Shown piece after piece: positions 1 to 11,580 of a stretch of 64,000 nucleotides of DNA (position 1 is its first letter; each line of letters starts with the position of its first letter). The translations under genes and the position numbers were made by a program. Under the pieces are notes generated by a model. It made no database searches and had not been told where the DNA came from. It saw only the letters and a list, made by a program, of their open reading frames with translations. Source of the DNA: Aurelia coerulea. Taxonomy: Eukaryota > Cnidaria > Scyphozoa > Semaeostomeae > Ulmaridae. The DNA is taken from NCBI GenBank assembly GCA_039566865.1, contig CM076961.1, forward strand, positions 7,525,501-7,589,500, in the 5' to 3' direction.

Positions 1-299
1 CATGAAATACTTACTGTAGCTTTCTCAAACCGCTGACCACTCAAAATCACCAGTCTCATAGCTAGATTTCAAAACGAGCGAGACAAATGGCCTAGCTGGG
101 TCGTGCATCAGCTTTTGCATTCCAGCGTGAGCTCATTCGTTCACAGTTAAATCTACTATTTGATTTTGATGGAAGAAAGGTTGGTGAACATTGGGAGACA
201 TCAATCGAAGAAATTTTCTGATTAAAAAGCATTATTCGAAGATTTCTTTTGGCCGTAAAAAATTGGCCTAATTCATACGCAGATTTCTGTTGATGAAAG

Positions 300-800
300 A
301 GGATATTTCTCCAAAGCTACGCCCTGCCACATCAAGAACCTTACAGGAGTCCTTGCCAAGGATGTCAGAAACATGACCTATGAAGTGGGTTATTCACTCA
401 CTGTTTTTTGCGTTACGACGTTATTCTATGTTTTTTGGACACTACTCTAGACCCATGTTAGGTAAGTAGCAGAAGGAACCATTTCTTCCATATTTTTTTT
501 GCATTGAAATACTCAAGCTGGAAGTCTGGCATTTGTTTATGTTGATAAAACTACCTATGGACAATTGATACACAGAAGCTTGCATTCGTGAGTGGTCGGA
601 AAGGCAGGTAAAATGTTATTTATCAAACTGCAGTCTAAAATGGTTCTACGGTCGTCATCTGAAATTTCCAATTTTGAGGTGTTTATTTCTCCAAATCGGC
701 ACCGTGCCACATCACCAAACTTTGCCAGTGTACTTGCAATGTCTTCAGTAACAGTGTGCCGATGTCGGTATATCCACTGTTTTTTGCGTTAAACGTCAAT
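300..800. repeat. Degenerate direct duplication, about 385-bp period
   Basis: A segment starting with ATTTCTCCAAA, followed by TGCCACATCA and ending in CACTGTTTTTTGCGTT, occurs near 305-420 and again near 688-790. The two copies are diverged between these anchors. It looks like an old tandem duplication. No function is evident. Confidence 0.5.
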
Positions 801-3800
801 ATTCATCTTTTTAGGGGAAGGTTTTGTTTACATCGACAGCGATTTGGGCAAGGAAAAGCTTTTTCCTATAAGAATCACATACGGGGCAAGTGCTGAATGT
901 CATGTGTCATAAGAAGCAGATACTTCAGTACCTGATGCATCGTGTACAAAGGGATTTTTGTACTGGATGTTATATGATTTCACAATATAATTAAACTATA
1001 TACGTCTTTTTAGACAGAATGCAAGAAGTAACGAATCCTCAAACTAACAGTCAAAAATTTACCCACATTCCTTTTTGATGCAAAAACATGTGCAAAATTA
1101 ATTGTTTGATGCATTGCTGAGGGCAATGTGTCATTTTAGTTTAATTTCATTTTATATGAAGGGGGTTAGGAATGCTGGAAAGGGGGCATAGGGGTGACTG
1201 CCCCTGCTGCCATCTAAGAAATGACCTGACTATGTTATTTTCTATTGTTTTGCCTTGTCCAACTAACTTTTGGCATCCATGAATAAGTATTAATGTGAAA
1301 AGGGTGACAATTATTTGTAAAATGGCCTATTTTTTGTCTTGCAGATCCATGCAATGCACTTTCAATGCATACAACATATATAGTGATATTTTGCTTGCAT
1401 ATCATTGACCCATCCAACTTGGCTAGCTTTAATGGTTCATATGTAGATGGCATAGAGGTGTAAAAACAGCACTGGACTATACAGCAGATGTTAACAGTTG
1501 CAAATAAAAGATCTCAGGGCTGTACAGGGCTTTAGGATGCATCTTGAACTTGGGAGGCACAGCACATCAAGGGAGATTTTCATCAAGCTAAAGAGACACT
1601 TCCTAAAGTGAAAAGGCACTCTTTTGTTTATTGCAAAATCTCAGGAAAGGGTAGCATGTACCCCCAGTGCCTTCTCGTTCCTACATCACTGAGAGGCTTG
1701 AAAGAAAGAAAATTTCAAGAATATTTTTAGCATCATTTGCATAAGTACACAGCATTCCTGCAGGATACTTTATTTAGCTAGACAACTGTATTTTAATTCT
1801 GAGAGGTGTTTTCAAGTTGCTTTTACTGAATTTCTCTGTTTTTATTTGTGTGTGTATATGTGCAGAATAGCGGTTTTATTTTCAATCAAATTCTATTGGT
1901 AGAAAAAGATGTTTTTGAATAGGTCAAGGGTCACCAGCAAATTTTTTTGACCAACATAAGCAAATTTGACATATTTCATGATTTTTGTTGACAGTGATGC
2001 TAATATCCTCAAGAATGTACACCTAACATTTCAGAGGCAAGCAAATTCTGTTGAAAAATCAAAAAATCTATTTCAAACCAGTTTGTGAAGAGTGCATTCT
2101 TGTTCTCATAAGAAACAAAGGCCTTTCCAAGAAATTAAGAAACTCTACTAGTAGCAGTGATCAGAGGTAATGTTGGAAGTTGAGGTACCTTTCAAGTTTT
2201 GTTATTCATGGAAAATCATTCTAACAAAATGTGCTAGATTGAATTGGATTGATTGACAGATTTCTGATTGCAAAACTATATCAACGAATTTCACGATTTT
2301 TCTCGAAAAGCATTGAAGGACTTGTGTAGTGAGTCTAGTACTGCCCTTACAAGTATGACAATTTTGCCTTTGCCTTGCCTCGATGTATCAAGCTCGCAAA
2401 AAGAAGATGCCTCTACTTCAAAGCGAGTGTGCGTTCGCATAAAAAACGAAAAAACCCTATGTTTAGCTTTATGCCAACAAACGATACAAAATCAAAGCAG
2501 CTCGCGGTAGAAAATAAGTTAATAGATCAAATACCTTCTGTGTTTATCATTTTCAGTTTCCAGGCGCGTTTTTCGAGTTTCGACGTTTCAACAGTCGCGA
2601 AAAAAGTCATCTTGCAGCATCTATGTATCAAGCACCGTACGAATTAAGTTCCTCTTGATCAGCACGAACTAAAATTGTCTACAGTGGCCTACAGTCTGCT
2701 ACAAAAAGAAACCAGTACTTTTTGTATTTCATTATTGCCTCCATGTCTTCGTTCCTTAGCTTTTCTGAAATCGTGCTTGCCGAACACTTGGTCATTTTAC
2801 CAAACAAACTTCAAATCAACCACTTGCAAATCTGAACTCTGATTTGATTTGACCTAACGGCTTATCAAGTGTTTGAAATCAGTTGTTTGAAAGTACCCGC
2901 CACAGTCTAGGTGTCAAAGTCCAAAGAAAATTAAAATTTCATTATTGGCATCACAAAGCCATTGAATACAATCATTGCTCTCTCCTTGTATTATGCATAA
3001 CGCGTCTAAACAATCGACCTCACACTTCTCTTTACAATATACTCCCAGAACAATTGACCGAGCAATTGACTTCTCATATCTTCAGAATTACCTGCTATTT
3101 TGATATTTTGATATTTGATTCACTAATTTATTTTGACCAAACATTATAAAGTCAAAAAATAGTCAAAAAGCAGCTCTTCTGCAGGCATCTATTCTTTTGT
3201 ACTCACTACTGTTTAAAGTCAGAGCCAGATAAAACGATACAGTGATGTAAGAAGTCAAAGTGCAGACAAAATGCAGCTTCCCGGCAGCTTCCTTTCTCTG
3301 CTATCTAACTTCGTTGTGACTTCAAAATTTGACTGCAATTTTGTAGTTAAAAAGCAGAAGTGCTACACTGTGATTTGACTTCGAATTAGTTGCAATTGGA
3401 GTATACTCATTACATAAGTCTCAGCATCGCTCATTGAATTGGATGGTATCGCTCCTTCAAAAACAAACAGAAACGATGGTAAAGGCTGCCGGTCTTTACG
3501 TCTTTGTACTCCCTTTAACTAAAATTTGACTGATTTTGTTCTTACAGTCAAATTGCCGTCCAAATGTAGACTTGTGACGTGATTCCTTGTATTCGTTCAA
3601 CATTTGTAATCTGACGTTTTATTTTTTCTCATATTCTCTCCAAAAATGTCGCGTTTTCCAACTCGCATTAGTTTCTTCTCAGACTCTCAGCATGTGAGAT
3701 TTTATCAAATAGCAAGTTTTTTAGTTTTCAAATTTTTTTAAACCACAAGCCTCCTCATTTAAAGAATATTTTTAATACGAAAGAAACATAGATCTTCATC

Positions 3801-3959
3801 AAGATGAAAATTCTTGAGTTTTGTTGAATTTTTATGCCAAGAGTTTTTGTTTGTTTCCGCAACTGGTAAAACAGATCGTTCAAGAAATAGTTTACTCGAT
3901 TTAAGAATACACAAATTCTTGGTTAGTAATAAATTCTTACGAATCCTGCTTCAAGAAAA

Positions 3960-4183
3960 ATCTCTCTTAATTATTCTTTTTCAAGGGTTTCTTTGCTTGA
4001 AACGAGAAAATATGCTAGCAAAAGTTTTCTTAGTGAGAATCGGAAATTTGCCGAATTCTGTTTCAAATAAAGTATTTCTTAATCATTGTTTGTCAAGGCT
4101 TTCTTTGCTTGAAACGAGAAAATATGCTGCACATTTTTTCTTGGTGAGAATCAGGAATTTGCTGTGTACTTTTCTTTGAGACA
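3960..4183. repeat. Tandem duplication, 112-bp unit, two copies
   Basis: The string TTTGCTTGAAACGAGAAAAT occurs at about 3992 and 4104, followed in both copies by TATGCT and then a TTTTCTT...GTGAGAAT segment. The offset is 112 bp. The duplication keeps one frame open (3814-4179), but the peptide is low-complexity and unrecognised. Confidence 0.65.
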
Positions 4184-4275
4184 ACCGGTATATAGCTACA
4201 TTGGTTAAATTCTTACATGAGTGCAGCCAAACACCGGATCGGGCACCGATATACTTGCTCGCAAGATCAAATTTA

Positions 4276-4502
4276 GACTGCGTTCACACGATACCGGCAA
4301 ATTTTGAAAACGGTAAAAAATGCGACGGATAGGCCTTCCGTTCACACGAAAACGGCACATTTTTTGCCGGCAGATTTTGAAAACGGTAGATTTTGAGAAC
4401 GGAGCTCTTTGAAAACGGTATCGTGTGAACACTAGCTCAAATTTTGCTACCGTCACATTTTTCACCGTTTTGAGAATGTGCCGGCATCGTGTGAATGCAG
4501 TC
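4276..4502. mobile_element. Foldback MITE with GACTGCGTTCACACG ends, TA-flanked
   Basis: The left end reads GACTGCGTTCACACGATACC and the right end is its near-perfect reverse complement (…CATCGTGTGAATGCAGTC). TA lies directly outside both ends, as expected for Tc1/mariner-type insertion. The interior is made of inverted ACGGT/ACCGT and TTTGAAAACGG motifs, so almost the whole 227 bp can fold back. It has no coding capacity. Assignment to Tc1/mariner rests only on the TA duplication. Confidence 0.75.
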
Positions 4503-4785
4503 TAAGAGTGCACCTGGATTGCATTAGAAACAAGGGTTCTTGAAGAAGGGCCTAGCAATGCTGTTCTTTCTCATAGCCACTTGGCAAAGGAATTTCAAAT
4601 TTCAACTTTTAGTTTTTACTTGTGAAGAAAATTATACTTTAGAATGTTTCAATTGTTTTGAGAAATCGATCCATGCATTATATTCCATTGCAAACATTAT
4701 ACGTATCAAGGAAGGAGAAAAAGGAGCACATGCTTGCATATTTTGGACATGTGGAATGAGTTTAATGTCTTTATCACACTATTCT

Positions 4786-4787
<2 letters not shown>

Positions 4788-4820
<33 letters not shown>
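4788..4820. repeat. (CAT)n microsatellite, likely LINE 3' tail
   Basis: About eleven CAT units. They lie just beyond the 3' end of the minus-strand LINE reading frame ending at 4974. Read on the minus strand this is an (ATG)n tail, the kind of short-repeat 3' terminus typical of CR1/L2-like LINEs. Confidence 0.7.
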
Positions 4821-4973
4821 TAATTTAATTACAAAGTAGGCTGAAACAAAAGCATAGCTAAAATTACAGCTAATTAAGGCCTACTTATTTACAAAATGTA
4901 CAATCTAATCTAAAAATAATATGTATATGTATGATTACAATAATTTCACTAACTATCCTGTTATGAACCCAAC

Positions 4974-5951
4974 CTATTGTACATATGTTTTGCAAAGCCT
5001 ACAGTTGCATTTATCACCATTCCAGCACCTTATTTGCTTTTTGAAAATTTGAAGGGTGCTGGAGTCTTTTATCTCGTGTGGTAGCAGCTGCCACATTCTA
5101 TTTCCAAGGAAAGCTACAGACTCGATTCCAAAGGACGTAGTGCGTACTTTTGGAAGCAGCGCGTCGGTCCCATGCCTCAAGTCGTAGCCAGTGATCCGCT
5201 GCGTGGTGAAAATATCCTTCATAAAAGTTGGACTTAGATCTAATTTTGTTTTAAAAATCTCAGTCATGAGCAACTGTAGGTTTCTTATATGGATGGGCAC
5301 TGAAATTGTTTGCTCCAGGAGAAAACCAAAATCATGTTCGTAATCTTTCTGTGCAATGCGCAAAGCCCTTTCGTGAACGTGATTTATTCTTTGATTCAAG
5401 GTTCTATCGCAGAACATCCAAACAAGTGGACAATAGCTAAAATGGGATAATATGAAAGCACGCATTAGTTGCTGCAGTTTCTCTGTTTCCATGTAACAGG
5501 ATATTCCGTTAAGAGCATGAAGTTTTTGGCTGGCTTTCTTACATAGAGATTTGACAAGTTGTTTGAAGGAAAGAGATCGATCAAACTTTATGCCAAGAAG
5601 ATTCTCTTCTGTAGATTTTTTCAAACAAGCGCCTCCTATTTTGATGGATACTTCATTGTCTTTTGCACCGAAAATCATTAAATGGCATTTATCCTCATTT
5701 AGCTTCATGAGATTGTTCGGAAACCACTCAGTTAACTTAAGGGCATCATTTTCTAAATGCGCAATTACATTATCGATTTTTGGGTCATACGCATAAATCG
5801 TTGTATCGTCCGCATAGTTACATATTTTGGTCTCCTCTAGGAACAGGAACAAGTCATTCAGGTATATGTTGAGCAAAAGGGGGCCTAGGACAGAACCTTG
5901 CGGTACACCTAGGGTGGTCTTTGTCCATGTGCTGAATGAACCATTGACCAT
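4974..5951 (-). CDS. LINE reverse transcriptase, C-terminal part
   Basis: This encodes the C-terminal half of a non-LTR retrotransposon reverse transcriptase, which would copy LINE RNA into DNA at a nicked target. Near the start is the GVPQGSVLGPLL motif, followed by the catalytic YADD at about residues 46-49, then the thumb and a conserved C-terminal region (SHFSYCPLVWMF, NQRINHVHERALRI). The last residues carry a C-x-C-x-x-C cluster (CNCRLC). The 325 codons are uninterrupted, but the frame begins inside the RT domain because an insertion at 5988 separates it from upstream RT residues. It is therefore a fragment, probably inactive. The product closely parallels the fragments at 32978-34848 and 56134-56640. 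Confidence 0.9.
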   Translation of the reverse strand: MVNGSFSTWTKTTLGVPQGSVLGPLLLNIYLNDLFLFLEETKICNYADDTTIYAYDPKIDNVIAHLENDALKLTEWFPNNLMKLNEDKCHLMIFGAKDNEVSIKIGGACLKKSTEENLLGIKFDRSLSFKQLVKSLCKKASQKLHALNGISCYMETEKLQQLMRAFILSHFSYCPLVWMFCDRTLNQRINHVHERALRIAQKDYEHDFGFLLEQTISVPIHIRNLQLLMTEIFKTKLDLSPTFMKDIFTTQRITGYDLRHGTDALLPKVRTTSFGIESVAFLGNRMWQLLPHEIKDSSTLQIFKKQIRCWNGDKCNCRLCKTYVQ

Positions 5952-5987
5952 TACCCTTTGTTTCCTGTCGACGAGATAGCTATGGAT

Positions 5988-6377
5988 CCCGGGGGGGGGG
6001 GGGGGGGTACTTGACTAGGGAAGTGACGGGGGTGTGCGGAAAACCTCTCCACACCCTGCCCCTGTCGCATAAAAATTAGGCCAAAAGCATACCCTGTCGC
6101 ATAAAAATTTTGCATCGCAAATATGGTGTAGAACGCAATTTTTGCTTGTGATACCCTGTCGCATAAAAATTTTGCATCTCAAATATAGTGTAGAACGCAA
6201 TTTTTGCTTGTGATACCCTGTCACATAAATTGTTTACCTATTATAATACCCTGTCGCATAATTTTCGTAAGAAAAGGACACCTGTCGCATAATTTTTACC
6301 GTAAAAGGTCACCCTGTTGAGCGGCACATCCCATCAGGTCAAGTATGGGAGATATATACCCCCCCCCCCCCCTCGGG
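5988..6377. mobile_element. CCCGGG-ended MITE K1 with 9-bp target duplication
   Basis: It begins CCCGGGGG…TACTTGACT and ends AGTCAAGTA-like then a C run and CTCGGG, forming terminal inverted repeats with long G/C homopolymers. It is flanked by GCTATGGAT at 5979-5987 and 6378-6386, and the LINE frame continues across it, proving insertion. The interior is a degenerate array of about 31-bp units containing CCCTGTCGCATAAAAATT (near 6060, 6091, 6152, 6213, 6248, 6280). An 8-9 bp duplication suggests a hAT- or P-type transposase in trans. No coding capacity. Confidence 0.85.
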
Positions 6378-6529
6378 GCTATGGATGAACTGCAATGCAG
6401 ATCTACTGAAACCGTATGCATTCAAATTTGCAATCAATAATTCGTCATTTAGACAATGGAAGGCTTTCGAAAGGTCCTTTAGAGTTCATTTAGATGGTCA
6501 TGACCAAGTGCCTCTTTTCAAAACCAAAA

Positions 6530-7425
6530 TTAACCCTATTTTAACCGGGGGGGGGGCGTTTTTGGCCCCCCCTATCGGATTTTTTTTAATAGCTCCCAAA
6601 CGATGGCACTTACAATGCTGAAACTCCTTGACTTTTCCTAAAATTTTGTTGGCAATCAGAGAATAGAAATTTCAATACCTATTGTTTGACCACGTGACCA
6701 CCACATGCCCATATTTGGAGAGTGGTCACAAAGAAATTCTTTAAAACGGCTCTAATTTCTTCCTTTATTACTAAATCTCAACAATATATATATACCATTC
6801 GATTCGTCTTGATGCGTACTTTCATTTGATATATAATTTATTCATATTTGCTGACATCAGCAGTTTATTATTTCTATGACGTCATAAATATTTATGACGT
6901 CATATTCCTAATGAATGAGTAATTTTTCATGCAAAACTGATGGAATTACCTCAAATATCGATAAAGGTACTTGATTTCACCAATAATATGCGAAATTAAT
7001 GGTTTAAGTCATAATTATTGAGCTAACAATTTTGCATTGAATCAAATTTTCATTATTTAATTAGTTAATTCATTAGAAACCACAAATATCCGTATGAAAC
7101 CATATGAAACTACAAATTAATGATATCATTCATGTATTTGGATGGTTTTTTGCCAATTTTATCTAGCTATTTGCTAATAATGGGCCCTTTTTTGCAAATA
7201 GCTCGATTTTCTCAAAATTTGCTTTGTTTTGGTTGCCTAGCAACCAATCACGTGACTATTGATTGATTGGTGCTATTTTTAGATTCTCCTTTGTTCAATT
7301 ATGACACAGTGCAAGTTTCATTGTCATAGCTGTTATATTTGCGGAGAAAAATAGGGGGGGGCGAAAAACGCCCCCCCCCCCCGGTAGAAAATCACTTTTT
7401 TTTTACCCGGTTAAAATAGGGTTAA
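6530..7425. mobile_element. TTAA-type MITE A1 (piggyBac-like ends)
   Basis: An 896-bp element bounded by TTAA, with ends TTAACCCTATTTTAACCGGG and the reverse complement, followed inside by facing G-run/C-run hairpins (GGGGGCGTTTTTGGCCCCC type). TTAA duplication and a CCCT… terminus are typical of piggyBac; Kolobok is an alternative. The interior is AT-rich and non-coding, with TGACGTCA palindromes near 6877-6902. It has a reverse-oriented relative at 47571-48458. It was inserted into the minus-strand LINE. Confidence 0.85.
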
Positions 7426-8207
7426 AAGATCTTCATTCAAAGGTCCTCTGGAAAATTCCCATGGCTAGGCTCCTTTTAAAGGAGTTTGGTTTCAGGTGCA
7501 ATCTGAATTTTGACTTTGCTAGCTAGTATGTGCGACGATTGGTGCACAACTTTTAAATGCAAAGCATGTGTTGTTAGTGCGAATAACAACTTTGTTTTGA
7601 ACTTTAGTTTTTTGTATTCCCTTGTTGATGAACTTTAGTGCCAGCCTCGTTTTTAGTAGTTGTTTACATTAAATTTAGCCATTCACGTAAGGACAAGTTG
7701 CATAAGCTAGATTTGTTTTTCCCGTCTGCGTGCTATTTATTTTCCTCGTGCGCGTCTCGTAGTTATAAAGGCTTTGCACCCCCTTTTTTGGTGGTGACTC
7801 ACTTCTCCTTGGATTCAGCTGTGTGACGGATAGTGGCATATGTCTCCCTAGTACAGGTGTGGCCTAAAGTTTCTTATGCTGTGATAGGCCCACCCCAACC
7901 ATGCAAGTTTCTTATGGCTACGAGGACTTATAGATTGTAAGTTGTGTATATATTCATCTATATTACTACTGCCTGAGCGGTAAGATCAAACGCTGAATTT
8001 GTCTGTCTGCCGCACTTATTCCAGACCTCTCCCGTGTCCTGGAAGCTCGCTCTTTGTCTCCAAAAATCGACGGGAAAATCTATATGTGCATGAGCATGTC
8101 CATATTTTGGGGTAACCTCCTGCAGCTGGGGTATTAGCGGGGGAAAATTGTTGGCAGCTTTCTTCAGCAGGTTATTGTTTTTTGAGTGACTGCCGATTGT
8201 TACTAAC

Positions 8208-8260
8208 GACACTTGATGGTGCTATCAAGGCCCATCAACGAACAATCCACTCAATACTCG
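8208..8260. repeat. Dispersed repeat shared with 10047-10105
   Basis: ACGACACTTGATGGTGCTAT and the following CCATCAACGAACAATCCACTC recur with few changes at 10047-10105 in the same orientation. This is probably a fragment of a dispersed repeat whose full form is not in the window. Confidence 0.6.
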
Positions 8261-8519
8261 ATGGTAAACAACCGAAGACGTCACATCGGATGTCACATGC
8301 ACATTCACCTTCGCAGGGGCTGGCAGGCTTGTATCCTCCTTCAAAAAGGCGCTCTCCAAGGTTTCATCGGTTTCATCCCGCAGTATAGACGAGGTCGTGG
8401 CGTGGTGGGGTGCATGATCGGTGCCAACGATCATTACCACCTATATTGGGGGCTGTCATGTGACCACACCCATATCATGTGATATCTTCTCCTCCGCAAT
8501 GGTGCTCTTTCTAAGAGTA

Positions 8520-8805
8520 TACAGGGCTCCCTTAGAAAATGCTTCATTACAGGGGTAATAGTAAGTAAACACTGTATATCTTAGTTACTAAGGAATACAT
8601 AGGGTGCTAATATGGAAATTTGTTGGGGGTAGTCACGTGCGTCACCCCGAGGGGTTCTTTGTCATAGGGGCTCCCTTGATGAAAATGCTAAAGAACAGCG
8701 ATTATACCAAGTGAAGGGTATATAACTTAGTTACTGATGAATATGTTGGGTAATGATACTGTTTATCGTTGGGGGCACTCACGTGTCTAGCCCCATGTCA
8801 CGTGA
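8520..8805. repeat. Tandem duplication, about 143-bp unit
   Basis: GGGCTCCCTT…AAAATGCT followed by TATAxCTTAGTTACTxA appears from about 8524 and again from about 8668, each time ending in a GTTGGGGG…CACGTG segment. The two copies are moderately diverged. No coding or regulatory role is evident. Confidence 0.6.
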
Positions 8806-8809
8806 CTTA

Positions 8810-8935
8810 CCTGGCAAGTTGCCAATATAGGTCACGTGTATTGGCACCATGCCAAGTTTTCACCATGTGACTTGGCACCTTGCCAAGTTCTGTGACGTCA
8901 CTTGGCACATTGCCAAATTACCCTGAATTCGCGCC
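8810..8935. repeat. Cluster of GGCA…TGCC short palindromes
   Basis: Four successive short inverted motifs (GGCAAGTTGCC, TTGGCACCATGCCAA, TTGGCACCTTGCCAA, TTGGCACATTGCCAA) lie within 120 bp, interleaved with CACGTG and TGACGTCA. They form a small palindrome-rich tandem array. The origin is unknown. Confidence 0.6.
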
Positions 8936-9273
8936 CTGATGACATGGAGTTTATTTGCCATATAATTATTGCAAATCTAACTTGCATAGGGAAATTCAAC
9001 ATAAGATCCTTTTGGATGATTACAAAGTCCGTCCTGAGCTAAGCAAGCATAAGAAAATCTGAATATTGATTTCTTCATAACCCCAAATGATCGTTGTGAT
9101 GCTGTTTTTAGCAACAGTCAGAGAGATGAGTGTTGCTGCTAAAGTCGCCTTCAATAGCAAAATAACGACAAGAATCGCCCGAAAAGTGATATTTTGATCT
9201 TCATGTCAAACGAAGATGATACGCAACAAATGAAAATATATTACCCCCAATTCGCTTGGTTCATACATGATGC

Positions 9274-9376
9274 ATCTGTCTCAAATTAGATGTCATGTGA
9301 GATTAACGATAACGCAAAATTACTTATGCAGGACTCTGCAGAACGTCTCTATTCGCGGACATCTAATTTGAGACAA
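9274..9376. repeat. Short inverted repeat around a loop
   Basis: TGTCTCAAATTAGATGTC near 9279-9296 is repeated in inverse form as GACATCTAATTTGAGACA near 9359-9376. The stem is about 18 bp with a loop of some 60 bp. It could be a tiny foldback element; no target duplication was confirmed. Confidence 0.6.
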
Positions 9377-9947
9377 GCAGTCACGAAGATAACATCTGTG
9401 CAGAATCATATGCTTGAAGATGTTTTGGTTCAGTGTGATCATGTGCCTTCCCCCAGTCAATGGCGCCATTGTTTGCTGGGATTCTGCACCTTTCCTCTCA
9501 ACTTCACCTACGACGTTTGCATCTTTGCATCTGTAGCTGTGTAGGAGGGGGTCCTTCTACCTGATGGTGATGCTGCGAATGCTAGCCTCTGTTCAGGCCG
9601 CCTGTTACATCATCCTCTAAAGTTGACTTATTTGCATAATGAGTACTATTAACAAGTGGCTAATGATGCGTTCGTTCTAGATAACAATTGTTTTAACATA
9701 ATTAAGCTGCTAATGAAGTCAAGAACGTGCCAATTCTGGTTAAATTTGTTGCTGTGCCAGGGTAAACATCATGGTAATTTATCCATCTTACGGTGTCAAA
9801 TCTGTCTAACATGAAATATGCCGACGTCAAATTTTTCTATCGGATCGCGGGAAACTTCTGTCTTGTGTGCGCTTTATTTGCGCTTTCTTTATTTCAGTGC
9901 CAATTAGCAGCGGTAAAACGTTAATCAATTGCTTTAACGAGCGTGAT

Positions 9948-9992
9948 GGACTTTCTTTCTTTCTTTCTTTCTTTCATTCTTTCTTTCTTTCT
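9948..9992. repeat. (CTTT)n microsatellite
   Basis: About ten CTTT/TTTC units with one CATTC interruption. A simple sequence repeat with no function inferred. Confidence 0.9.
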
Positions 9993-10309
9993 GACTTTCT
10001 GACTGACCCGGAGCCCCCTCTTAGATTACAAAGTTGGACTTTGTAATCAAAAACGACACTTGAGGTGCTATTAAGGGCCACCAACGAACAATCCACTCTG
10101 TGTTACGGACTGAAGAGATAGACCTGGGCCAAGTCTACGCTATAACTGAACCAAGTTGTTTTAAATCCTGGTGAGTCTAAGGCAGTTTTGAGAGAGGGGT
10201 GGAAAGAGCCCTCCCCCCCCCCCCCCCACCATAAATGGTAGGTCAAAAAAGCTCATAATTTTCCCCTATAACTGTTTCAACTAAACTACTTAGGGCAAGT
10301 AAAGAAATT

Positions 10310-11340
10310 GAGGGAAGAAACAACACAAAAACCAACTCCGCAACTGAAACAAGACAACAACTAACATAAGTAACTCAACTAAAGCAACGAAGGCCAATAC
10401 GGCAACTAACACAACTAAAGGCGCCGAGGCGACTTAGTCCACTAAGGGAAGAAACAACACAACTGAAACAAGACAACAACTAACATAAGTAACTCAACTA
10501 AAGCAACGAAGGCCAATACGGCAACTAACACAACTGAAGGCGCTGAGGCGACTTAGTCCACTGAGGAAAGAAACAACACAACTGAATTAAGACAACAACT
10601 AACATAAGTAACTCAACTAAAGCGACGAAGGCCAATACGGCAACTAACACAACTAAAGGTGCTGAGGCAACTAAGTCCACTAAGGGAAGAAGCAACACAA
10701 AACCAACTCCACAACTGAAACAAGACAACAACTAACATAGCTAAGTAAGTCAACTAAAGCAACGAAGGCCAAAAGGAAACTAACGCCACCAAAGGCGCTG
10801 AAGTTAGACATTTTTCAACCCTGAAAGCATTCAAATATGAATCATCAAATGACAAATTATAATTTACTTTAGTTACATTAACAACTATTGTATATATTGT
10901 AAATTAGTTACTTTAAGTTCTTAGCATTGTCCCCTATAAATCAGTTATTTTTATAACTGAGGGACTACCAAGGGTAAAAAAGAAAAAAACAATTCCAATG
11001 AAATCAAGCCATAACCAACTCCACTAAGGCAAGAAATGCAACCAGATCTACTCAGCAACTAAAACAAGACGCCAACTAACCTAAGAAAGCCTACTAAGTC
11101 TACCAAGGCCAATAAGGCAACCAAGGGCACTAAAGGTCCTGGCGCAACAAAGTCCACTAAGGCAAGAAACGCAACTACATCTACTCAACAACTAGAAGAA
11201 GAAGCGAACTAACGTAAGTAAGGCCACTAAACCAACTCAGGCCCGTTAGGTAACTAACGCAACTAAAAGCGCTAAGGCGCCTAAGTCCGTAAGGCAACAA
11301 ACACCGCTAGATTAACTCAACTGAAACAACTGAAACAACC
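10310..11340. repeat. 119-bp minisatellite array plus degenerate copies
   Basis: The anchor GACAACAACTAACATAAGTA occurs at 10353, 10472 and 10591, exactly 119 bp apart, and again in slightly altered form at 10724, where an extra 14 bp makes a 133-bp unit. More diverged units (CAACTAAAGGCGCTGAGGCG-like) continue from about 11030 to 11330, after a non-repeat gap. The array ends about 200 bp before a Helitron-like terminus, so it may be the internal minisatellite of a non-autonomous Helitron. Confidence 0.85.
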
Positions 11341-11544
11341 AAGGCATCCACAACAACTTTTCCGCAGGATTCATCTCTTTCACGTCCAAACTTCCACGCA
11401 ATATGCAAATCCCAAAATACACTTACAGTATATACATTTCCTTCCATTTCCACTTAAGTACTGCTTTATTGAATGAACAAAAGACGATACATTTTCCACT
11501 CAAGTACTGTCACTTACACGAACTACAGCGAAGCTAAAAGGAAC

Positions 11545-11580
11545 GCGGAGGCGCGGCGCAGCCGCGCCGAGCGGGCCTAG
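11545..11580 (+). mobile_element. Helitron-like 3' terminus
   Basis: A perfect hairpin (GGCGCGGC, loop GCA, GCCGCGCC; 11550-11568) is followed 12 bp later by CTAG at 11577-11580 and then T. A GC-rich hairpin followed by CTRR and insertion before T is the Helitron 3' signature. A related sequence on the minus strand ends at 29050 and shares CGCGCCGAGC…CTAG and an upstream TTCCAT…CCACTT block. The 5' TC end was not located, so the full extent is unknown. Confidence 0.55.

Larger units (their letters stand above)
1..4200. other. Gene-poor AT-rich region, no gene recognised
   Basis: I see no gene here. All open frames are 121 codons or shorter, none resembles a protein family I know, and none shows a convincing chain of splice sites. 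Two local duplications within it are listed separately. Exons of a gene lying mostly outside the window cannot be excluded, because the left edge is cut. Confidence 0.5.
4788..6529 (-). mobile_element. LINE copy 1 (CR1/jockey-like), 5'-truncated and interrupted
   Basis: A non-LTR retrotransposon on the minus strand: tail at 4788-4820, reverse-transcriptase frame at 4974-5951, and continuation upstream beyond the insertion at 5988-6377. In 6378-6529 the minus strand still encodes LINE residues (DLSKAF and GFSRSAL motifs), joining the RT frame across the inserted element. Upstream the LINE is cut by a TTAA element at 6530. Some LINE sequence may continue after 7426, but I could not read a protein there with confidence. 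Confidence 0.85.
7426..9945. other. No gene; short local duplications
   Basis: No open frame above 89 codons and no family match. The visible structure is listed separately: a segment shared with 10047-10105, a tandem duplication at 8520-8805, a cluster of TTGGCA/TGCCAA palindromes near 8810-8930, and an inverted repeat at 9274-9376. Confidence 0.5.

Noticed and set aside
4205..4465. 86-codon minus-strand frame
   Set aside because: It coincides with the foldback MITE at 4276-4502.
10525..10731. Minus-strand hydrophobic frame over the 119-bp array
   Set aside because: Product of a tandem repeat with no start context or homology.
10310..11340. Possible CRISPR array
   Set aside because: 119-bp units are fully repeated with no unique spacers, and the window is eukaryotic.
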